This document shows, in pieces, positions 1-8,814 of a DNA stretch of 64,000 bases. Origin of the DNA: Bradyrhizobium guangdongense. Its GTDB lineage: Bacteria > Pseudomonadota > Alphaproteobacteria > Rhizobiales > Xanthobacteraceae. A model generated the notes under the pieces. The model did no database searches. It was not told where the DNA came from and saw nothing but the letters and a program-made list of their open reading frames with translations. Position numbers and translations under genes: made by a program. The DNA is taken from assembly GCF_006483445.1 (NCBI RefSeq), contig NZ_PPPT01000090.1, forward strand, positions 24,103 to 88,102, in the 5' to 3' direction. The stretch's first letter is position 1, and every line of letters begins with the position of its first letter.

Positions 1-2
1 TC

Positions 3-1223
3 ACGCCGGCCAGCGGCGGCCTTACCGTCAATCAGCAGAACGTCGGCACCACGCTGACGAACTTCTTCAATTCGACCGGCAGCATTCCGGCGGCCTTTGC
101 CGGCCTGACACCGGCGGGGCTGACGATCGCCTCGGGCGAGCTCGGCACCGGCATCATCCAGTCCGCGATCAACGCCGACGGCCAGTTCCTCAACCTGATG
201 CTGGATCCCACCGTCGCCGGACGCACCGGCGGCTTCACCAAGCCTGGCAGTGTCTCGCAGTTCGCCGCCAGCGACGATGAAGCCGCCGCCTACGCCTCGA
301 TGCGGCCGGCGACCGCGCGCGAACGGGAAGCCTATGCGATGGCGACCAAGGCGCCGTTGCTGTCCGCAACCCCGGCCAATCGCTGGAGCGTCTGGGCGGC
401 CGGCTATGGCGGCTCCGAGCAGGTCGGCGGCAATGCCGTGGTCGGCTCGCAGGATCTCAGCGCGCGGTTGTGGGGCGTCGCGGCCGGCGCCGACTACAAG
501 GTCTCGCCCGACACCCTGCTCGGCTTCGCGCTCGGCGGCGGCGGCCTGAACTACTCGCTCGCCAACGCGATGGGCGCAGGCTCCGCCGACCTGTTCCAGG
601 CCGGCGTCTACGGCCGGCACAGTTTCGGTCCCGCCTATATCGCGGCCGCGCTGGCCTATGGCTGGCACGACGTCACCACCAATCGTACCGTGGCGCTCGC
701 CGGCGTCGACCAGCTCCAGGGCCGCTTCAAGGCCGACACGTTCTCGGCTCGCTTCGAGGGCGGCTATCGCTTCGCAACGCCGCTGGTCGGCATCACGCCC
801 TATGCGGCCGCGCAAGTCACGAGCTTCAACCTGCCGAACTACACCGAGACCAGCCTCGCCGGCGGCGGTCTGTTTGCGCTGAACTATGCATCCCAGACCA
901 CGACCGATACCCGCTCCGAGCTCGGCTTCCGCACCGACAAATCCTACGCGGTGCAGAACGGCGTGCTGACGCTGCGCGGCCGCGCCGCCTGGGCGCACGA
1001 CTACAATCCAAGCCGCGCCGTGACCGGCCTGTTCACGGCCCTGCCGGGCGCCGCCGCCTTCGTCGTCAACGGCGCCAGACCCGATGCCGATTCCGCACTC
1101 GTCAGCGGCAGTGCCGAAGTGAAGTGGTTGAGCGGCTTCTCGGTCGCCGCGACCTTCGACGGCGAATTCTCCGGCAACGTCACGACCTATTCCGGCAAGG
1201 GCGTGTTCAAATATAGCTGGTGA
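3..1223 (+). CDS. Autotransporter beta-barrel domain protein, C-terminal part (5' truncated)
   Basis: The reading frame is already open at the left edge and runs to a TGA at 1221-1223, so only the C-terminal ~406 residues are present. The first ~65 residues (TVNQQNVGTTLTNFF and following) look like the end of a passenger/linker region. From about residue 125 (RWSVWAAGYGG) the protein has the alternating aromatic/Gly strands of an autotransporter translocator barrel and ends in an aromatic residue (FKYSW), as outer-membrane barrels do. An internal ATG at 198 exists, but homologous sequence clearly continues upstream of it. The family inserts in the outer membrane and displays its own passenger. 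The passenger type cannot be seen here. Confidence 0.85.
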   Translation, partial: TPASGGLTVNQQNVGTTLTNFFNSTGSIPAAFAGLTPAGLTIASGELGTGIIQSAINADGQFLNLMLDPTVAGRTGGFTKPGSVSQFAASDDEAAAYASMRPATAREREAYAMATKAPLLSATPANRWSVWAAGYGGSEQVGGNAVVGSQDLSARLWGVAAGADYKVSPDTLLGFALGGGGLNYSLANAMGAGSADLFQAGVYGRHSFGPAYIAAALAYGWHDVTTNRTVALAGVDQLQGRFKADTFSARFEGGYRFATPLVGITPYAAAQVTSFNLPNYTETSLAGGGLFALNYASQTTTDTRSELGFRTDKSYAVQNGVLTLRGRAAWAHDYNPSRAVTGLFTALPGAAAFVVNGARPDADSALVSGSAEVKWLSGFSVAATFDGEFSGNVTTYSGKGVFKYSW

Positions 1224-1238
1224 GCGGGCCCCGTCGGC

Positions 1239-1805
1239 CTACTTCCCCGCTTGCCACTGACCGGACACGCCGAGGATCACCCTGACGCGGCCCGTGGTCG
1301 TCTCGTTCTGGGCCGTGGTCTGCGGCACCTGGACGTCGAGCTGATCGACGAACAAAAACGGCATGCCGGCTTCGAGATCGTAGAGCAGTTTCTGGAGCGC
1401 GGGCTGCTCGAGCTCGCAACTGACGACGAGGCCGACAAAACCGTTCTTGCTCTGCGCGCCCGATACGTCGACCTGCGACGACTGCACCGAGCCGCCGACA
1501 TTGCCGACCGCGGCCGCGACACGCTGCAACAAATTGGCGCCCGCAACCGTCACCGTCGGCCCTTCCAGGAACGGCGTGCCCGGATGTTCCGCCGACGACA
1601 GTCCCGCGCCGCCTGCGCCGGCCTTGCGGCCGCGCAACTGGTCGAGCAGATCGGAGGTTTGCGCCAGGGCCTGGCGGTGGGAGATGACGTCGGCGACCGA
1701 AAGCCCCGTCATCAGCAACAGGCCACCAACAACAGCAGCATAGAGCGTCACCGCGATCAGCGGCGAATGCGACAGCGTGCGCGTGATGGTGTCCTGCACG
1801 CTCAT
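1239..1805 (-). CDS. gspM: Type II secretion system protein GspM
   Basis: 188 residues. A short cytoplasmic N-terminus is followed by one membrane segment (about residues 16-38, PLIAVTLYAAVVGGLLLMTG) and a periplasmic domain with a ferredoxin-like pattern (residues ~95-180), the layout of GspM proteins. It is the last gene of the leftward gsp operon. Its ATG overlaps the gspL stop codon in an ATGA arrangement, which suggests translational coupling. GspM partners GspL in the inner-membrane assembly platform. Sequence identity to classical GspM is low, so the call rests on size, topology and position. Confidence 0.8.
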   Translation of the reverse strand: MSVQDTITRTLSHSPLIAVTLYAAVVGGLLLMTGLSVADVISHRQALAQTSDLLDQLRGRKAGAGGAGLSSAEHPGTPFLEGPTVTVAGANLLQRVAAAVGNVGGSVQSSQVDVSGAQSKNGFVGLVVSCELEQPALQKLLYDLEAGMPFLFVDQLDVQVPQTTAQNETTTGRVRVILGVSGQWQAGK

Positions 1806-2842
1806 GGCACGTTCCTCGGCTCGATCTGCGCCTCGATATGGAAGCGCTCGCCGGGATCCGACGACGATCGCGTGGTCGGCGCATAGAAGGTCGCGCGCGT
1901 GAAGTGCTGGGACTGCTCGATCAGCGGGATCAGCGATGGCGCATCCCGGGTGATGCCGGCGATCTGGAGCTTGTTCGAGGCCAGATGCAGCTCGGTGACG
2001 TAAGTGTGGTCGGGCAGCACGCGGCTTAAGGATTCCAGCACGATCACGCTCGCCGGCGTCTCGTATTTGCGCCGCTCGAGCAACGCCAGCGGCGAACGCT
2101 CGCCGCCGTCGCTGCCGGCACGCAGCGCCGCGCGCCGCTGGGCGATCTGGCGTTCGAGCTCGCTCTCCTGCGTGCTCAGGCTGTCGGCCAGATAGGTCGC
2201 GAACACGGACGCCACGACCGCAGCTACGGCTGCAATACCGAGCACCAGTTGCAGCCTGCGGCTCAACCGGGCGGGATCGACCGCGCCGCGCGAGCGCTGC
2301 TCGAACACCTTGATCCGGCCGTTGCCGGGCGCGTCGGTGCAGATCGCGACCGCGGAAGGATGCAGGCCGGAAATGGCCTCGACATATCCCATCGCGAGCT
2401 TGCGGGGGGCGGCCGCAATCAGCGTTGTGATGCCGTCGCTGCCGCTCGCCGCCGGGGCGCTGCAGCCGAACACGGCCTCACCCGCACTCCACGGCGTCAG
2501 GCGATCGATCTGAGCACGCACGATGCCGTCGAGGAAGTCGGCCGCGCGCGACGGCAGCTCCAGCGGACGAAACAGGAAGCGCTGCGGCTGCAACACGATC
2601 TCGACACGGCTGCCCCGCACCACCTGTGCCAGATTGGTTGCAGAGAACTGCCCGTCGCGAAACGCGAGGTCGGTTACGCCATTCTCCGGCTTGCCGCCCT
2701 CCAGCGCGAATCCACCCTTCTCGTCCTCGATGAGGCGGACCGCCCGCGGCGACACCATCCGCTCCAGCCCGGCAACGATGGTGCCGGCCACCGTGCCGGT
2801 CCAGGCGTCGAGAATCGCACGAAGGGGTTGCAGCGAACTCAT
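1802..2842 (-). CDS. gspL: Type II secretion system protein GspL (PilM/PilN-like)
   Basis: 346 residues from the ATG at 2842, one base after the gspK stop. The frame is open further upstream, but that stretch overlaps gspK and has no family character. The N-terminal ~210 residues resemble a degenerate actin-like (PilM/GspL) cytoplasmic domain. A membrane segment follows at about 228-248 (LVLGIAAVAAVVASVFATYL), then a coiled stretch rich in Glu/Arg/Gln and a PilN-like periplasmic domain. GspL links the GspE ATPase to GspM and the pseudopilins in the inner membrane. Confidence 0.82.
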   Translation of the reverse strand: MSSLQPLRAILDAWTGTVAGTIVAGLERMVSPRAVRLIEDEKGGFALEGGKPENGVTDLAFRDGQFSATNLAQVVRGSRVEIVLQPQRFLFRPLELPSRAADFLDGIVRAQIDRLTPWSAGEAVFGCSAPAASGSDGITTLIAAAPRKLAMGYVEAISGLHPSAVAICTDAPGNGRIKVFEQRSRGAVDPARLSRRLQLVLGIAAVAAVVASVFATYLADSLSTQESELERQIAQRRAALRAGSDGGERSPLALLERRKYETPASVIVLESLSRVLPDHTYVTELHLASNKLQIAGITRDAPSLIPLIEQSQHFTRATFYAPTTRSSSDPGERFHIEAQIEPRNVP

Positions 2843-2843
2843 C

Positions 2844-3755
2844 TCACAGGGGCTTTCCGGCCGAGCCGTCAAAGGCGTTGTGCCACGACAATACACGATA
2901 GGGCTCATCGGTGCCGTCGAGAAGCAGGATCACGACCTCGGCCGAGCTCTGCCGGCGGGTCGGGGATTCCACGGCGATGCTCAGCCGATAGGACTTCGCA
3001 GCCTCCAGCGTCGCATTGTTGCTGCCGGCCAGGCTGACCAGCGATTGCGGACTGATCCGCGGATCGGCCCGCTCCTTCAGGAGCTGCTGTAGCGTTCCCG
3101 GCGTCATGCCCGGCATCGCCGCCACCACCTGCGGGGCGGCGTCCATCACGTTCACCGTCCGCATGTTGCTGAACACGGTGACAAAGGGCAGCATGCGCTC
3201 GACCACCGCAGGCGGAATGCCGCGGACGAGCCACAGTTCCTCGACATGGGGAAACGGTGCATGCCGCGGCAGATAGGCCGTGCCGATGGTGCGGTAATAC
3301 GAATCCTCGGGGTCGTCCTGCCCGGCCTCGGTCGAGGCGCGCCACGCCAGGATGCGATCGGCATATCCGGGCGCCTCATTCGCTCCGACGCCGAGCGCCA
3401 TCATCAGACCGGACAGCAAACCTTTTGGCGCGGCATTGAGATCGATCCGTGCCGCCTCCGAGCGGAACGTCACTGCGACCCGGCCCATGCCGATCCGCGC
3501 GTCGAACGTTCCGCTGGTCGGGCGCGCGGCGTCTCCCTTCCCCGTGAGCCGGTAGGCCGTCAACTCGATGGCGGCATTGACCAGCGCGTCGGTCTGGACG
3601 CGATCGGTATTCCCGGCGACGGTGACGGCGGTGTTGGTGACGTAAGCGAGGTAGATCAGCACGAGCGCCGCAAGTGCGGCCAGCATCCAGAGCACCGCGA
3701 TGACGATGAAACCGCGCGCATCCTTGGCCGCGCCTGTTGTGCGCGCGCCCGTCAA
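2844..3755 (-). CDS. gspK: Type II secretion minor pseudopilin GspK
   Basis: 303 residues from a TTG at 3755 that overlaps the gspJ stop (TTGA) and has a good GGAGG site about 6-10 bases upstream. An ATG at 3806 would extend the protein into gspJ. The N-terminus carries a prepilin-type leader ending in Gly followed by FIVIAVLW and a long hydrophobic segment. The +5 position is not Glu, as is usual for GspK, the tip pseudopilin. The large globular part contains the helix-hairpin-helix-like GspK domain (motifs LNAAPKGLLSGLM and MTPGTLQQLL). It is expected to cap the pseudopilus with GspI and GspJ. Confidence 0.88.
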   Translation of the reverse strand: MTGARTTGAAKDARGFIVIAVLWMLAALAALVLIYLAYVTNTAVTVAGNTDRVQTDALVNAAIELTAYRLTGKGDAARPTSGTFDARIGMGRVAVTFRSEAARIDLNAAPKGLLSGLMMALGVGANEAPGYADRILAWRASTEAGQDDPEDSYYRTIGTAYLPRHAPFPHVEELWLVRGIPPAVVERMLPFVTVFSNMRTVNVMDAAPQVVAAMPGMTPGTLQQLLKERADPRISPQSLVSLAGSNNATLEAAKSYRLSIAVESPTRRQSSAEVVILLLDGTDEPYRVLSWHNAFDGSAGKPL

Positions 3756-4453
3756 AGCTGCTCCTCCTTCTTCTCCTGCTGCGGCTTCGTGCGCGCAGCC
3801 ACGCATCCGCTAGGATTCTTGGCGCGTGCGCAATCGGCCGGCGCCGTGATGTGCAGCGTCGCGGCCGCGGAGACGGCGAGCACCTGTCCGGTGGCACCAT
3901 CGCGCACCGTGACCCTGATGCGCTCCGGCAATTGCGCCTGACCGCGCCAGGTCGGCTGCCAGGCCTGATCCGCTCCCGCATACGAAAAACTGACACGGAA
4001 CGGCGCGCGGATCAGTACGACCTGGTCGACGAAGCGAATCTGTCCGTCCGTCGGCATCGGCTGGAACGATGCGCGCTCGCGCACCAGGGCGAGCCCCTGC
4101 GCATCCGCCTTCTCGATCAGGCGGACGATTTCGAGCCCCGGCCGCGTGCTCGGACCGAGCGCGGTGCGCACGAAGGTCACCGCCAGTTCAGACCCCTCGA
4201 ACAGCGGGTTTCTGGCGTCGCCATTCATCCTGACCTGCTCGGCCACCGCGAGATCGGCGACGATGCGGTCGAGGCCAGTCGCAAGGCGCTCGGCCCGCTG
4301 CACCCGCGCGATGCCGCGATTCCAGTTCGGCAGCCATTGCGCGGTGACGGTCGCGAGCGCGGCGAGGATGACCGTCATCAGCAGCGTCGCCAGCAGCACC
4401 TCCAGCAGCGTGAAGCCGGATTCGTCGGCGAGTGCGCGGCGCAGCCTGCTCAT
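3752..4453 (-). CDS. gspJ: Type II secretion minor pseudopilin GspJ
   Basis: 233 residues. The prepilin leader is MSRLRRALADESG, followed by FTLLEVLLATLLMT with Glu at +5 of the mature protein, the classical signal for the prepilin peptidase. The hydrophobic N-terminal helix is followed by a beta-rich domain of the GspJ type. The ATG overlaps the gspI stop (ATGA). The last ~35 residues are Lys/Gln/Glu-rich (KPQQEKKEEQL). GspJ forms the pseudopilus tip with GspI and GspK. Confidence 0.9.
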   Translation of the reverse strand: MSRLRRALADESGFTLLEVLLATLLMTVILAALATVTAQWLPNWNRGIARVQRAERLATGLDRIVADLAVAEQVRMNGDARNPLFEGSELAVTFVRTALGPSTRPGLEIVRLIEKADAQGLALVRERASFQPMPTDGQIRFVDQVVLIRAPFRVSFSYAGADQAWQPTWRGQAQLPERIRVTVRDGATGQVLAVSAAATLHITAPADCARAKNPSGCVAARTKPQQEKKEEQL

Positions 4454-4848
4454 TGCACCAGCCTCGGCACGAGCTTCACCGTCGTGACCTGCAGCGATGC
4501 GCCGTCGGGGCGCTGCAGGCGCAGATTGACCGCCATCGGCACGAAGCGATCGGTGGCGGGATCGCCGCCCGGCACTTTCATCGGCGCGACCTCGATGCGC
4601 CAGCGGCTGCCGGCAAGCTCGCCGCTCTGCCGGCCGACCTTCAACAGACCGCGCGCCGGCAATTCGGCGAGCAGCGTCTCGGCCGTACCGGCCAACGCCA
4701 GATGCTGGTCGATCGCGCGTGTGCCCCTCACGGTCGCAGCGATCACCGAGCCGATCGTGCCGAGCACGGCGGCAATGATCGCGAGCGCGACCAGCGCCTC
4801 GATCAAGGTAAAGCCTGCCGTGCCTCTAGAGTAACTTCTGCGGGACAA
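4450..4848 (-). CDS. gspI: Type II secretion minor pseudopilin GspI
   Basis: 132 residues from a TTG at 4848. A GGAG lies about 9 bases upstream and there is no in-frame ATG that would keep the leader. The leader ends in Gly before FTLIEALVALAIIAAV, with Glu at mature +5. It overlaps the end of gspH by 23 bases. Length and position between gspH and gspJ match GspI, which nucleates the pseudopilus tip complex. Confidence 0.87.
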   Translation of the reverse strand: MSRRSYSRGTAGFTLIEALVALAIIAAVLGTIGSVIAATVRGTRAIDQHLALAGTAETLLAELPARGLLKVGRQSGELAGSRWRIEVAPMKVPGGDPATDRFVPMAVNLRLQRPDGASLQVTTVKLVPRLVQ

Positions 4849-5320
4849 TCTCGACCACTCCGGTCAGCCAGTTCACGCGCACCTCATAGCCCATGCCGGG
4901 CCGCGCCAGCGCAATCACGCCGCCGCACGACATGCCCGACGGGAAGAAATCGATCGAGCGTCCAGCCGGACGATTGCCGCAGCGCGAGGCCAGCATCGCC
5001 TGCACGGTGACGTCGCCCGGCAAACGAATGATCCGTCCTGTCACACCGGAGCGGATCGCGCGCGCATCGGCATCGACCTCTGTCGTGACCGTGACCTGCC
5101 GGCGCAGCGCCGTGTTGCGATCGGCCTTGAGCAGCGCCGCGGTCTCCACCGCATAGCTCTCGAGCTTGGCACGCGTCGTCGAGCGCGGGATCGCCGGCAG
5201 GATGATCGCCGCAAGAAGGCCGATGATCGCGAGCACGCACAGGATCTCGATCAGCGCAAAGCCGCTGCTATCGTGACCCGCGCTAGCGCGTACCGCTGGC
5301 AATGTCGGCTGCCGTGCCAC
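4826..5320 (-). CDS. gspH: Type II secretion minor pseudopilin GspH
   Basis: About 164 residues from a GTG at 5320 preceded by AGGAAGG. A TTG at 5302 is an alternative, and the frame is open up to 5434 inside gspG. The pseudopilin signal is G/FALIEILCVLAIIGLLAA, with Glu at +5. The C-terminal domain contains two cysteines (ASRCGN and MSCGG) that could form a disulfide. The 5' end overlaps gspG by 38 bases if the GTG is used. The start codon is the least certain in the operon. Confidence 0.8.
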   Translation of the reverse strand: MARQPTLPAVRASAGHDSSGFALIEILCVLAIIGLLAAIILPAIPRSTTRAKLESYAVETAALLKADRNTALRRQVTVTTEVDADARAIRSGVTGRIIRLPGDVTVQAMLASRCGNRPAGRSIDFFPSGMSCGGVIALARPGMGYEVRVNWLTGVVEIVPQKLL

Positions 5321-5741
5321 TGCCGCCTTCCTGACCGTCGGATCCCAGCGAGATGATGTCGTAAGGAGACCGCTCGCCCGGCGAGCGGTAGACATAGCCA
5401 TGGCCCCAGGGATCGTTGGGCACCATGCCGCCACGTAGATAAGGACCGTTCCAGCCGGGCAGATTGTTGCCGCGGGTCAGCGCGGCCAGGCCCTCATTGG
5501 TGGTCGGATAGCGTCCGATGTCGAGATAATAGAGGTCGAGGGCGCTCGAAAAACTCTCGATCTGGATCTTTGCGGCCTTCGCCTTGGACTCGCCGAGATA
5601 GTTGAGCACGCGCGGGCCGACCAGCGCCATGATCAGGCCGATGATGGTAATGACGACGAGGATCTCGACCAGGGTGAATCCGGACTCGCCGTTGCGGCGA
5701 CGCCGGCGGCTTCGGGTGACTGCGACAATCTTCCTGGTCAA
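5283..5741 (-). CDS. gspG: Type II secretion major pseudopilin GspG
   Basis: About 152 residues from a TTG at 5741 that sits 8 bases after a clean GGAGG. A longer TTG start at 5774 would overlap gspF. The leader is Arg-rich (RSRRRRRNGESG), then FTLVEILVVITIIGLIMALVG with Glu +5. The C-terminal part has the GspG signature (YPTTNEGLAAL, PYLRGGMVPNDPWG, YDIISLGSDG), including the Asp/Ser-rich calcium-binding loop. This is the main shaft subunit of the pseudopilus and the most conserved gene of the set. Confidence 0.95.
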   Translation of the reverse strand: MTRKIVAVTRSRRRRRNGESGFTLVEILVVITIIGLIMALVGPRVLNYLGESKAKAAKIQIESFSSALDLYYLDIGRYPTTNEGLAALTRGNNLPGWNGPYLRGGMVPNDPWGHGYVYRSPGERSPYDIISLGSDGQEGGSGTAADIASGTR

Positions 5742-5763
5742 TTCAAAAACCTCCGTACCCGGC

Positions 5764-6975
5764 CTAACCGACAATCTGGCTGACCGACATCAGCGCCGTC
5801 ATGACGGAGACGATCAAGCCGCCGACGACAATGGAAATGACGATGATCGCGGCGGGCCCCGCGATCCCGACCGCACGATCGAGCGTGCGCTGCAATTTGG
5901 CTTCGTAGAAATCGGCGACGCGCCCCGAGAGCATCGGCAATTGCCCGGTCTCGTCGCCGAGGCGGAGCATGCGCACGGCCATCGCCGGCAGCGCCTCGGT
6001 CTCGGCGAGCGCATCCGACAATTTTGTGCCGTGGCGGACGCGGTCGGCCGCATCGCTCCAGACCGCCGACGGACCGGCCGTCGCCATCATGTCGACCAGG
6101 ATACGGAGCGTCGTTGTCAGATTGACGCCGCTGCCGAGCAACACGCCGAGATTCCGGCAGAACAAGGCTGTTCGATAGGACGTCATCATGTTCCTGATCG
6201 CGGGCAGCCGCGTGATCGCGTTGGCAATGCCGCGGCGGACGCGCTCCTGCCGCAGCAACAGCCAGCCGAGCGCGATGCTGGCGGCGAGGACCGCGAGCAC
6301 CGCATCGGAGTTGTTGCGCAGAAAGGTCGAAAGGTTCAGGAACATCAGCACGGTCGGGTCGACCTTGGCACCAAAGTCCTGCAGCACGCTTGCAAATTGC
6401 GGCAGCACGAATGTGAGGAAGAACAGCAGCACGCAAGCTGCCGCGCCCAGCACGAAGATCGGATAGCGGATCGCATCGCCAAGCCTGCGTTTGAGCGCTT
6501 CGGTTCGCGCCCGCTCGGATGCCAGCACCTCCAGCACCTGATCCAGCGAGCCCGAGGCTTCGCCGACCCGCACCAGCGCGACATACATCGGCGGGAACAG
6601 GCCCTCGTGCCGCGCCAGCGCCTCGGCAAAACTCTCGCCGGAGACGACGCGCGAGCGGATATCGGCGACAACAGGCCGCAGGCGCCCGAAATCGCGATCG
6701 GCGGCGAGCAGCTCCAGCCCGTCATTAATGCGGGCGCCGGCCCGCAGCAGCAGCGCGAGATCGCGTGTGAAGATGGTGACGTCTTCGGGCTTCGGCTTGT
6801 TGAACAGGCTGAGCACGCTGCGCCCGCCACCGCCCTCCTCGAGCGTGACGTTGTCGACCAGCACCAGGCCGAGCCGCTCGATCCGCTGCGCCACATCGCT
6901 CGCGGCCGGCGCGGCGATGGCGCCGGAGACCAGTTCGCCGTTGGCGTTGAGCGCGCGGTAACGAAAGTTCGGCAT
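5764..6975 (-). CDS. gspF: Type II secretion inner-membrane platform protein GspF
   Basis: 403 residues from the ATG at 6975 (MPNFRYRALNANGEL), four bases after the gspE stop. The longer frame to 7050 lies inside gspE. Two GspF domains are visible (residues ~65-190 and ~270-395), each with conserved FTRDLALLLRAG or ALFCRNLGVLLGSG type helices, and there are three hydrophobic segments. GspF is the polytopic core of the assembly platform that couples GspE ATP hydrolysis to pseudopilus growth. Confidence 0.95.
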   Translation of the reverse strand: MPNFRYRALNANGELVSGAIAAPAASDVAQRIERLGLVLVDNVTLEEGGGGRSVLSLFNKPKPEDVTIFTRDLALLLRAGARINDGLELLAADRDFGRLRPVVADIRSRVVSGESFAEALARHEGLFPPMYVALVRVGEASGSLDQVLEVLASERARTEALKRRLGDAIRYPIFVLGAAACVLLFFLTFVLPQFASVLQDFGAKVDPTVLMFLNLSTFLRNNSDAVLAVLAASIALGWLLLRQERVRRGIANAITRLPAIRNMMTSYRTALFCRNLGVLLGSGVNLTTTLRILVDMMATAGPSAVWSDAADRVRHGTKLSDALAETEALPAMAVRMLRLGDETGQLPMLSGRVADFYEAKLQRTLDRAVGIAGPAAIIVISIVVGGLIVSVMTALMSVSQIVG

Positions 6976-6979
6976 CGGA

Positions 6980-8686
<1,707 letters not shown>

Positions 8687-8745
8687 AGCGCTTACCTTGT
8701 TACTAGAAAGCAACAGCTCCCGCGCGTGACGGAAGGCCTTTACCC

Positions 8746-8773
8746 TTGACTTATTTACTAGCAAAAACATAAT
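8746..8773 (+). promoter_or_regulatory. Putative sigma-70-type promoter for gspD
   Basis: TTGACT at 8746-8751 and CATAAT at 8768-8773 are separated by 16 bases. This would start transcription about 35 bases before the gspD ATG at 8815. The surrounding intergenic region is AT-richer than its neighbours and contains two similar TTACTAG-A-rich words (near 8699 and 8755) that could be regulator sites. No equally good promoter was seen for gspE on the other strand. Confidence 0.5.
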
Positions 8774-8814
8774 CGTGGCGCAAATTATTGCGCGTCCGGA
8801 CCATGAGGGATCGG

